Shown: positions 50,701 to 63,300 of the stretch, piece after piece
How positions within the stretch are numbered: the stretch's first letter is position 1
Layout of the letters: the number at the start of each line of letters is the position of its first letter
Source: Euryodendron excelsum
Lineage: Eukaryota; Streptophyta; Magnoliopsida; Ericales; Pentaphylacaceae
Direction: 5' to 3'
NCBI GenBank assembly: GCA_033060915.1
Contig: CM065378.1
Coordinates: 3,590,001 to 3,654,000, forward strand
DNA length: 64,000 bases
Notes under the pieces: model-generated
What the model was told of the DNA's origin: nothing
Seen by the model: only the letters and a program-made list of their open reading frames with translations
Database searches by the model: none
Program-made: the position numbers and the translations under genes

Positions 50701-53700
50701 CGCTTCTTGCAGTAGCTAAATCTTGTCCTTGACCTACGAGTGCAAAACCCTATTTATTGTAAAATTCATGCAGACAACAATAAATAAAGGAAGACAGTCC
50801 AATGCATGAGGCTTTCAAAATTGCAGGTTCAATGAGGGTTAGATGTATGTTGCCTTAAAAGGCCCTTATCCCATGTGCAGAGAGGTTGTTTTTGTGATTT
50901 GACCTCGTGATGGAATACCATAAATAACCCAACAAATGCAGTTCAACCTATGATTACAATGCGAACCCAATTTATAGAATTTCAACAAGAAAAGTGATAT
51001 TAAGCACTTCTCCCTCCTCAGACATGAGCACACATGTTCACTTGCTTTTATTCAAAAATTATTACATTGAACATATATGTTGATTGTGTTCGTTGATGTT
51101 TTGGAGCACATATGCAACTAATTGGGTGACAGAGAGCTTAATGAAAATATTAATCACATTACTAATTCCAAACAGAAGGCCATAATTATACCCTCCTAGT
51201 CCTAAGGATTTTTAGCTTTCTTTTATTTTTCCCTCTTTTTTCCCAAGTACCAAAATACATTGTTACACGAACTTTGGTACATCAAAAGCACGGACAATTC
51301 CGAGAAGGTGTGGTATCCGTGTGTCGGACGTACCAGACACCGACAGTCATCGAACATGCATCCAAACTTGTTTTATTTTTTAATTTATTTAGAATTAGAC
51401 AAGCTTCAAACACTTGGGGAATACACGTGTCCATCACTTAGACATACATGAAAGACTTTGCAAGCTTGAAGGAAACTTGGGATCCAATAATAAAATAAAA
51501 ACAATGTGAATTAATACTTAATAATGTTATATTTTAAATGGTAAACTTGTTTAAATCTTGTTTTTATAGTAAATAATGTTTAAATTATGGATTGAATAGT
51601 AATTTTCCTGTTGAATTAGTATCATGCTTTTAATATTTATAGTGGTTTTTGGATGTGCGGATGTTATATTCATATACATAGGAAATAAAAAAGTATAACA
51701 TTTATATTCTAAGTCAGATTCCTAACGTTTCCAAACCTCCTTTTTTGAAATTGTTGTGTCCCACGCCTGCACGCATATCCGTGTCTTTATTCATACCAAT
51801 GTCAGTGTTCACGCTTCTTAGAGTGCACATATGTGGCTATGTGTCAGATTCATCTTATGTCTTAGACCTCCATGACACGGCTACATTTCATACTTCTTAG
51901 ACACTTGTTTTATTTTCCCTTTCTGTAAGGAAAATGTTGCTGAAAACTAAAATTGAGCAGTTTATGCATAAAATGTAAGTCTTATGGATAGTAATATAAT
52001 ATACTTGATTAACAACGTATAGAAAAGCATCCCAAATGTCATAACGTTAAGGGCCTGTTTGGTAAGGCTTTTTTCGAGCCTTTTGCTTAAAAAAGCCAAA
52101 AGCCAAGGAGGTGATTGGTATAAGTGCTTCTTTTGCCTTTTGCTTAAAGGCTTTCATGGGTTTTTTAGCCAAAAAAGCTAATAAGCAAAGAGCAATAAAA
52201 TGAATTGCTTTTCTAGCTTAAAGCACTGTAGCTACAGTGCCTTTAATGAATTTGTGTGACAACCTCGTTACACCCTTGAAGAATTTTCTTAATACCAACA
52301 AAAATCCTGACATATAAACATCACCTCAACAGACCAACCAACCCAATTTCTTCCACAATACAACCACCCTCTCTTTCCTCTCCATAACTGGTGCGGAGCT
52401 GCTCTCTTCCCTCACATCGATCTACCAGAAATCATTCATGTTCTTGTCAAACAACTGATAGCAAGATTAGGAAATCATAAAAAAGAGAAACGAATAATTG
52501 ATTAAAATGAAGTTTTTAAGTAACAAAGTTGTTCCGTGTAATAATAAATCGAACCAAAACCAACCAAGCAACTAATCAAAATAAAAAATGGCATGTATGA
52601 CAATTAAACAGGTTGAGGAAGGATCATTTATTGAGCTAAGGTGAATCTCCTCACAAAGTTGTTCCATCTAATAATAAATGAACCTGAACCAACCAAGTAA
52701 CCTAGGAAGCACGGACACTTCTAAATGGGTGCCATATCCGTGTCGAACATACATCGGATACACATATTCCTCAAACACACTGAACATGTATCGAACTCAC
52801 CAATTGGTGTGTTTTGCATTCTTAGTTATTTATTTATTTTTCAATGAACACGTTAGAGACGCTTATCCATCACTTAAACACACATGGAATACATTGCAAA
52901 TTCAAATTCAATGTGTTTTCATGTTGAATTAGAATTTTTTCTTTTTTTTTGTACTTTTGGTAGTTTGTAGATATTACATTGTTAACATCAAAAATAAGAT
53001 ATACAAGAAATATATCGTTTGCCATATCCCCACCGTATTTGTGTCCTCATTTTTTAAAAATTTTCATGTCCTGTGTCCGTACCCGTGATGTGTCCGTACT
53101 TGCGTCAATGTCCATGCTTCTTAGCAAGTAACAAAACAAAATAAAAAGTGGCATGCATAACAATTAAAGAGGTTGAGTAAGGAGCATATATCGAACTAAG
53201 GTGAATATCCTCACAAAATTCTATTGCTTTCCTGAAGAGCAACTAAAAAAATAATAAATTCAAATCTGAGTCCTATTCTAACAGCATGGACAACATTCAA
53301 AATTTTACCGTCATCCGAATTTTAAATTAAAGTTAGGTTGAATATATTGCATATGATCTGATGCTTCACAATAACCAAGTTGGTGAGTATTGATCAGACC
53401 TCACAATAGCCTGGTTTTTGGCATGAATTGTTGACATGCTACTACATATAATCAACCCTTGTGGTGAATCTGGTGTGTTATTATCTTCCTAGTTCTCCTA
53501 GCCCCAAATAAAAACATCCACAAACTACAATTACCTTCAGATCAAAGAAAACTAAATTCCTATTAACCAGACAGACTCTTCCTCTAGGAATATTTCCAAT
53601 GTGTTATCATTGGGAAAAGCTGAAGGCTATTAAAATGGGAAGAATCGCAACTTGTCCACGCTTTCTTCCATTAGTCAAGTAGACAATTGTAAAAAATAGA

Positions 53701-56700
53701 AAATAGAAAAAAAATATCTAACCTGATTGTTTGATAAATTTTGAACAGCGACAACCCCCGTCTTTGGAGGTGCCAGAGGACCCCAAAACATGGCCAGACA
53801 ATGAGTGTGTTCAGGAGTGTACTTGAGCATACGAAGCCGTCCATTGCGGTCCTCAATGGAATAAATAGGCGTAGTTTGGTAGCGCCTCCATCCAATAGAA
53901 ACAATTATTGGATCTCTCGTCTTCAATACTTTTTTGTGCCATCTATGCCTCTTTAACAGCACCTGGAATTAAAAAGAGAATATCTCTTAAATTGAAAGGA
54001 AGTGGAGCTGTGAAAGATCATATGAGAAAAACCATACAATATAAATGCATTAAACATGTAATGGTTGATGACAGAGCATAGCAGGCTGTTCCTACATTGG
54101 ATGCGATGCACAATGTGATTTCAACTTCATAAGCCCCAACCTAAGTTCAAGTAATTGAATGAGATAGCATTGTTACTTTGACATTGTTAAAGCATCAGGA
54201 AATTAGTCTTTCCGACGAAATTTTTGTCAATTAACCATACTGTAGATGCTACAATTAGAAATTCTGCCATGTCCATACAAGTAGGTATTGTGCCATGTCT
54301 ATTCTGTTTTGAGGATGACTTTGTACACTATGTTCTTCACAACTTAACTAAATTTCTCACATTTCTGTAAGGATGAGTGCTTAATAGATTTCATTTTGTT
54401 TTGCTTTTAATTTTCATAGGCTTAGTCAATATCTCTTTCTTAATATCATAAGACAAAATTTCATCTTTTACATCATCACCTCACGCAAGTCAAGATTCTA
54501 ATAAAGGAAGGGGCCTGTTGCCATTTCTAGTTTTATAAGATTTAATTTCGTGCATAAGACTAATGGGCCACTAGTTCATATATTTAGGATTCTAAGTAGA
54601 ATAATTTCCAGTGAAACTTTATTATGTATTTGATAAACTACATCTCCCCTAATCATCAGAAACAGCCACCAGCTTCTGGTCACTGTCTGAGGCCTTCCCA
54701 TCACATGACCAAGTCCCTTGAACTTGCGAGTCATTTCAGACTTCTCTTGTTATATGGATCATGGAGTAATGACTAATTATTAGGAATCAGCACATTCATG
54801 AGAATGAAAAGTTAAGAGATATGACCATTAGACTAAGTATTGATAAATTATGTAAAGGGCCTCATTTATCAGAAAGAAACCACAAGGAAATTTCTCTTAT
54901 GATGTTCTGGTTTTTACAAAAGGAAGAGAAGGCAAGGGATAATCAGGAGAGAAAAAAGATAAATGGAGGGAAGTCTAATTATAACTTTTGGCAATAAGGA
55001 GAAACTTGAGAGGAAGTTATAATGAAATTATCTAGTTTCTTGGGATATTTCAGGTTAGAATGAAAAAGATACTGGGAAGTGAAATTATAAGAAAGTAAAG
55101 TGAATGAAAGAAAAGTGAAAAGATGTCAGGTTATAATGAAAAAGATACTAGTAAGTGAAATTATAAGAAAGTAAAGTGAATGAAAGGAAAGTGAAAAGCT
55201 GAGTAACTTTTCTACAAGCATTTGGTTAAGCAGAAAGTTTTTTTCAGAAACCTGCTAGAAAATAAGAATTTATTATTGGAATTGCATGAAAGTGCAAATA
55301 TATATATATATATATTATACATACATACATATATATATTTTCCCAATTAACCATATGCATTATCCATATAAAAGAAGTTGCATTCAAAAAGAAAAGATAA
55401 AAGTAGGAATCCTAATAATATATAAACACTTTCATAGGAAAGTGAATTTTCTTGTGTTTTTTGCAGGAATGACAAGCCACATATTCAAGAAAATCAAGCC
55501 AATACACGGTTCCTATTTTCTCAAACATTTTCCTTTTTCTTGCAAAACAAACTGCAAAAAAATTAGATTTTTTCCTCTTTCCTTTACTTTCTAGGACACT
55601 CCCTATAACCAAATGGTGCCTTAAAGAAAGTAAGAAATTAAAATTTGATGGGCCAAATAGCAATATTTCTCTCCAATATTCTTTATTATCTCCCCTAACT
55701 TTGAGAACCAAACAAGGAAATCCGAAAAGAGGGAAAGCAAAAATGTTCCTTTGTCTTCCCATACCCTAAAACCTAACATGGGGTTAATGAAAAATAAATA
55801 AATATATAAACAAAGGATTTACTGCAGTGTTCTTTCTAACCTGCATGTATCCAACATTTTCCTCCCCATGAGCAATTCCTCCAACAAGAAAAGGGTGGTA
55901 GGGATCAAAATGTTCAACCATTTCAAAGGGAACATCATGAACCTCCAATCTTAGGTAAGTTCCTGTTCTATAGCCCTCTATTTCTACCCGAGTAGCCTCA
56001 TCAAGGTCATTGAGTTCAGCTATATTTATTTGTTTCCGAAGTTCAATCTCCTCCTTCAGCTGCAAGAACACATCGTTAGTTGCTATCAACCTTTGTCAAA
56101 GGATAAACAAAATGAGATATTAAAATTGTCAACAGTCAATGAAATCAAATGAAACAATGACAACGTTATTGAACACTGCCATAAAAAAATTCTAAAACTA
56201 AATAAAAGAAGGCTTACCTTATCAAAAAATCCACCTTCACTACCTTGACCTTGGTGAAACTTGCCACCATGTTTGATATCAATATCCTCACCAGGTGATT
56301 CAGATCCATCATATGTATTTTTTAATTAAGGAACGAAAAAGTGATACTCAAAAAATTTCTGCACAAATATGAATCCAGATACAAGAAGAATAGAAAAAAA
56401 TAAAAGAAAGTTGCTTACATAAAATCAAAATGATGACAAGCATGTCATGCCTAAGATAATGCAAGATCATGGACTGCCCGGATCCCATGAGTGAATCTTA
56501 TTACCATAGTGATTCTTTAACCAACTATATATGAATATGAGGGGCACACAAACTCATCATACCCACCCCCTAAGAAGAGAGAGAAATTGGGGGAGGAAGG
56601 AAGAATGAGTGAAGGATATTGAGCATCAAATTTTGCACGCAGAGCAAGCTTCTGAAGCCTCCGCTCTTCAGTTTTGGTGTCAGCATTTTTATGGGAACCA

Positions 56701-59700
56701 TCATCACCACCATTATTCATCAGGTGGCTCTCATACTTCTCGCCCGTTTCCAAGTCTTCAAACTCTCCAAATACAGCATCATCATCATCGCCGATAGCTC
56801 CTGACATGTGACCACGGCGGGCAGCCTTTGACCAGTCTCCAGTCACAAAACGATCACGAATGCTTTCAATTATTTCTTCTTTTTTCCAGCTCTGAAGACT
56901 TGAATGATTTGTGAACTTAGAACAGTCGTCAACATTGACATTATCACCATCAACTCCTCCACTCACTTTCTGCAATATATTGAACAACCCTTCTTAAGAA
57001 AGCATAAATTGTGGAAATCACAAGTCATGCATTTAGATAATTGTTCAAAAAGATTCAAATTTAATTACCTATAGGATTAAACTGTTTTATCTCAATTGTA
57101 AGGAAAGCACCTCCTGCTCCCAAAAACTTGTAAAATGTCATAAAGAAAAAAATGCTTCTAGCACAAACCTTATTTCCCTCTCCTTTTGGCTTAAAGAATT
57201 CATCACCGTCACTTTTTTCATCCTCACTGCTAGCTTGAGCTTCGTTGACAGTAGTAGCCATTGTTGCAGATTTCCCATATACAAGTTGCATCAGATTAGC
57301 ATTCTGTCTCAAAATGGTCCTTACTGCCAAGGACTCTTTCCATTTTGAAGCATTTCCCATCTCATCTTCTGTAAGGCCAATCATTTAAAAATAGAATGAA
57401 ATTATCAGGAGAAAAATGAAGTGATAAGAAAAGTATTCCTGCCCAGGAAAAATTTCAGGAATTGATTGAAAAGGGGGGCAAATCATTTTGAGTTTTATTT
57501 GATTTGAGCTTTTTTTGCTATCAATCTCGCATCGCTTCTGCATGCAAGTCATATACCCATACTCTGTCTTATCACATACATTCATGAAGTGCTATTACTT
57601 TCTGGTACCCAAATATCTAGGCTACTAAATACAAAAAATTTGTGGGTGAGAAAATGTACCATCTGTATCGTGATCCTCCCCATCCTCTGAAAATTCTGAA
57701 TGATATGATGATCTGTCTTCTGTATCATCATTTTCACCGAAATCCTGCAATAGAATATAAAAAACATGAGCAAAATAGGAACACACTTCATATCAATATC
57801 CAAATTTTATAACTTGTAACTCAATATAATTGAGTTTTCCTCAAGTCTATAAGTCACATTCCAAGATTTAGAACCTCATGGCACTAAAGCCTGAGAGGTA
57901 TATAGAAATCAATATGTAGTTTTTCCTTCAAGTCCGCATTGCACTCCCTGTACAAGTGTTTAAAAAAAAAAAATCACACACACTATATATGTTAAGTATT
58001 TATATATATACCCTATATAAGCAGGTATAAAAAGAGGCCATTGTTGCCATGGTTGGAACTAGGACATTCAGAGTGCCTCTCAAGTTTAGATTGAAATCCT
58101 TTCAAAAATATAAATAATAAATAATTGTTTGATTTCTCTCTTTGGTTCATTATAATTGTTTTGTTTAATTTAAATTAAATATTTGTATGCTCATTTGTTT
58201 TATGTATTTCTATATAACCATCTATATAAAAACAAAGATAAATTGTTAGCCTAGGGAGAGAATTAACAATTAAAAAGGTTGGTGAGATAATGAGTTTCTT
58301 TCCATATCAATTTAATAGATACACAATAAAAATAAAAATATAACTAAAAATTATTATATTTATTATATTTGTAAAATCTCTGCAACACAAATAATAGACC
58401 TGAGGAGCAAAAGGAGGAATCCACCCAAGAGTTGAAATAGGATCGGGAACAATAGGAATGTCACCATCCTTATACAAGTGATAACAAGGTTTCGTACTAA
58501 GAAGTTGAAATTCAAAGAAAGTCTCATGGTTCTATGATGACGATATAATAGACCTACAAATTAAAAAAACAAGTCCTGCGTTGCAGGGGCCTAAAACTTG
58601 TATCATTCAAATCCACAACGTACTCCCATTGCAACACCATAATGCATATTAGATTGAGGATAGAGTTAAGTTGAGCCACTTTGATTAAGTCTCTATGTTG
58701 TGGACCTTTTTAGGGATAAGCAATGGAACTTGCAAGATGAATGGAGAAATTTTTGTATTTATTATTTTAGTTTCTGGCCCTTCATGCCCTTCTTTTCCAG
58801 TCTCTCTAATCACTGTTTTTTGTCTGATATTTTTCCAGGAAGCGTCTCCCCACCCCTCCTCCTGATAGTATATATTCACCAATAAAAGCAGGATGCCATT
58901 CCTTGCTCTGAAATCAGACAAAAAACCAGATCTGAAATTGAGAAGAAGAAAAACGGAAGCAAGAAAGAAAAACCTCAACATTCAAAAGAAGTGGAATGAA
59001 TATAAGGCTCTCCCATTGCTCAAAAAGCATCCTCATTTTTTTCCTCAATTTCAGCACAAATCAAGGGAATATATAGCCATTCACTTTCAAACAAAGCAAT
59101 ATTCAGAGACAGAAAAAATAGAGAAAGAATTCTTTGACATCAGACCCTCCCTCTTGTCCCTTTCAAAAACAACCATCCAATTAAATAAACAGAATTTGCA
59201 ACATCAGACCTCCCTCTTTCCCCTTCAAAAGATATTTATCCAATTAAACAAAATCAAATAACCAAAATTTGAATATGTTACCTTCAAATGGTCATGATCA
59301 ACATCATATCCAAATACAGCTTTTCTCCTCATCCTTCCATCATGGAATTCAATATGTTCCTTTAAATTATTTTCTGAAGGACACTGCAGCTCCATTGCAT
59401 TATTATTTTCACCATCAGAATAATCATTCGCAGTTTTCCTTGTTAGATCCTCTTGAAGGGTTTTATCTTCATCTGAAATTTCTGAACCATCTAGATCCTC
59501 AGTATCACTTTCTTCATCAGAATCATCTGTTTCAATTTCTCCAGACTGATATTGCTCTGCAGGCTCTACATCGTTAATCTGATTAACAGATTTGTAAGCA
59601 TCCTCTTGATCACTTGGAGCTTCTGATAAGCTATTAACCTTCTTGCCAAAAAGAGTAATGAAGCTTTTCTCTAACTTCTCATCAATTGAATATTTTGTGT

Positions 59701-60330
59701 TCTGAAGTGATTTCACCAGAACCTCACCAACATCTCGGTCCTTCCCTGAAACAGAGGAACATAACCATTTTATTAGAAAGAACATGAAGGTGGTTACCCA
59801 GTTTGCCTTCTGTATTATACAAAATCAACATTATTGCAAAATTAAAAAAAAAAACGAAGAAACAAAACTAGCGAAAGAAAAGTGATTATGGCTCATGACA
59901 TAGAAGACCTTTCCAATCAGTAAGTATTAGAAAGACAATTTTAATGATGAACGAGAGGACCTACCTCAAATTCACAAACATTGTACTGACGAAATGAAAT
60001 ATGTACAAGGATAAAAAAAAAATAAGTACAGACCTTTTTGTGTCACTCCTCCATTTTCATCATCAACTTTAGAAAACTGCACAAAGTGGTCATTTATGTT
60101 TATGTAGACAGCATCCTTGTCATACAGGAGATCCCCAAGTCCAGACATAGGCGCATAAAATAGTTTTTCCTTGTCCCGCAGTCCTTTCTTCTTGGCGGCC
60201 GAAGGTAAAGGGCAAGGATCTGCTAAGCTTGTAATGCCAGATAAATTGTAATCACCAACACCAGCAATATGCACCTGATTACAAACTGTAGATTAGATCA
60301 TGCATGCAGAACATAGAGAATCAGAAAAAG

Positions 60331-60380
<50 letters not shown>

Positions 60381-63300
60381 AAAAAAAGGCAAAGTTAAGA
60401 GAGGTTTTTAGGATTGAACAACAGGTGTATAGTCTTCTATCTAAGCATGAAATGAGTTGTGAGGCTCAACAGTAAGGCAATAACATAATAAATTTTATAA
60501 AGTGGATACAATTATAAAAACAACAATGTGTTAAGTACTTAAAACAAAAGGAATATAAATAAATTTGTTAAATACAAAACTAAATTCATCACATCAGTAA
60601 AGAACCAGATATAGATGATAAAATAATTTTCAGTGCAATTTGTTTATTTAACCCATTCCCTTTCTGGTTGTTTAATAAGAAACAAAATTATTGTGAAGCA
60701 AGAGGATAAGAAGACATAGTAGAACACATCTCATATCCCATAAAATACGAAACTAAAATTATAGGCAATGAAAATTTAACAAGCAAAATGGATCTTCGAA
60801 CAAGTGACGACCAATCACCATCCCTTTCCTTTTGCTAACATATTGGTCTCCTCATTAGCTGACCCAGGTATTCCACCACCCGCAGGCATGGCAATAAACA
60901 AATACATCACTCTCTCATCAAATTCATACTCTGCCAAGGCCCAGAATTTCATCTAGTCAACAACTTCACCACACAATTAGAGTCACCTTCATAAAATAAT
61001 GATGAAACCAATAAAACCACCTCTCTAAAGCCTTCCAAAAGAATTCTTTTGGATTTGATTGTGTACCTTTTCCTCCATCAAGAACCTCTAACTCTTGGAA
61101 TTTTAGTATCAACTGGAACTTGAAAAAAGCTATAAATTAATGTCCTTGCTTCTCTCCACTATTGTGTGGATAATGTCTATCTATTCCCCTTTCCCACCTA
61201 TTACTGTTGTTGGACTATTGTCAGTAGTAACTTTTTCTTATAAATCTTTCTTTCAGTTCTTCATCAAAACCGCTTATATTTCTTTCTTTAATTGGTCATA
61301 AAATCCAATCCATCCTCCATTTTCTCCAAAAAAGTCTAATCTAGGAAGCCAAAGAAACACCAAATATGAAAGTCTTGCTTGGTCAGTAGCTCATAAAAGC
61401 CGATACCCCCAAGTTTTATTTTGCTTAACCATTCTAACTTTCCAAGGGTGAAATGCTCTAACTTCTTCAATAGAAATACCAAATTACCACTCATAGCCCT
61501 AAAAAAAACCCATATCTTATCCCCATAACCCTTTACTTTCAAGTCCTAATAAACCTTAACCTCTTCCCCTGCCTTTTAGCCTTTAATTAACAATTGTGTT
61601 CCAAAATCCTATTATATTATTTAAAGCAAGCATATTTCAACCCTTTCCAATGCTCAAATCCAATCCTCTTTCAAGTTTCAACCCTTCCAACTACTCTTCC
61701 ATCTTTTTAGGCCCTAACCATCAAAGCCTTTTATAGCTAAAGCCTACCACATAATCACAATTCCTAAAGCTGTCCTAAACCTGAAGGTTCACATTTAAGT
61801 TAATTAACCTAGCTACAACTATGTAAATATCCACCTCTAGACAATCCAGTTACTTACATAGAAAGTTTTCCAAAGGCCCAAAAATTTACTTCCAACAAAC
61901 ACACCCAGCAGTACTTGTCACAACAAACACAACTAATATTTACCCCACGTCTGACAAAGATCATCAAGGACAATCATAGGCCTTGCACTCTTTACCCAAC
62001 AAACATCAAGGACAATTGTTACATACTTAAACATGACATTGTAATATAAATTTTAGCATCACTCACATATATAAATAATTTCAAGTTTAAATAGAATCTA
62101 AAATTCAAGAACTTAACTGACGTATAAAACATGGATCAAACAGCAAAGAACAAATTGACATAGTGCAAAACTGAGGTGATCAACTTGGTTTTTTGGTTAA
62201 TAAATAAAGAAAGAAAGAAAAGAAAAGAATACAAAGACTCAGGTGATCAGCTGATTTTAGACACAATTTTTACATTTCTCCTATTTCAGTAAAAGGAATT
62301 AGGATATCAAAATATCACCCATAGATGGATTCATCAGAGGAAAAAGTCAGCAAGTCTTGGAGTTGAAGTGCAACAGGCAAACTCGATGTACAAAGATCTC
62401 TTTTAAGTGTACTAATTTAATGTTTATCAAGAATACACATTTTTTTTCTTAGCCTATGTGCCACTATCATTTCAAGAAGTGACCAACAAATTAAAGCATG
62501 GACTAACAGCCACAATCCACCAACAGTCATAGTTCCAGAGAATGTATTCTTAACACGTTGTATTCAGAGAATGTATTCTTATAGTAATGTCCAGAGAATG
62601 TATTCAGCATTAGAAATTCAAAACTTACAAAGTAATAATATAATGAAAAGGTTAGATATGCGTGCCTTAGTTCCTTTCTTCAAATTACAGCCACGTAAAT
62701 AACCATATAAAGTGACACTTCTATTGCACTTATTATTCATATGCACCCTTTCTGGAGGTGTGACATCTTCAAAACGATCTACCAAGATGTAAGGATGGAT
62801 AGCTCGCCATGACAAAGGATGAAACTTCATAACAGAAATGAACCTTGCAAGATTGTGAACCTCCCGTTTAGGATACCTGTTCATTCAGAAAATGTATCAT
62901 AAATCAACGTATTGACTATTCTCATACCAGATAACAGTGAACTTGCAAAAGTTCACTACAAGACACCAGTAACTTACTTCCCATGAATAAGACCAGATAA
63001 ATAGAATAGTTTAGCTCCATCGTATATTTCAGTCCAGAATCGATGCTTGAGGCGCTGCTTTGTTTTTTTAAGTTTCTTTACGTCCTTGAACTTATCAAGA
63101 TGAGTAAGAACTCCCATAACTTTAGGGAATCCATGATTTTGCAAAATATTGAGAAACTCAAAAGTTTCCTGCAACAACAAGATAACCAATTACAACAAAT
63201 TTATTATAAAAAAGAAAAAAAAGAAAAAAAAAACAACACACAAACAAAATATGAGCCGAAATATAGAATAAATTATGAGTGAAACAGTTGCATAAGAAAG

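Noticed and set aside
52050..52260. GGGCCTGTTTGGTA start, typical of several plant MITEs
   Set aside because: I could not find a matching inverted right end or a target duplication, so the element is not supported.
61336..61542. Minus-strand frame with [19 protein letters not shown], faintly like a LINE reverse transcriptase tail
   Set aside because: The resemblance is limited to a GGIGF-type patch, and the neighbouring sequence in the same frame does not continue the similarity. A protein search against LINE RT would settle it.
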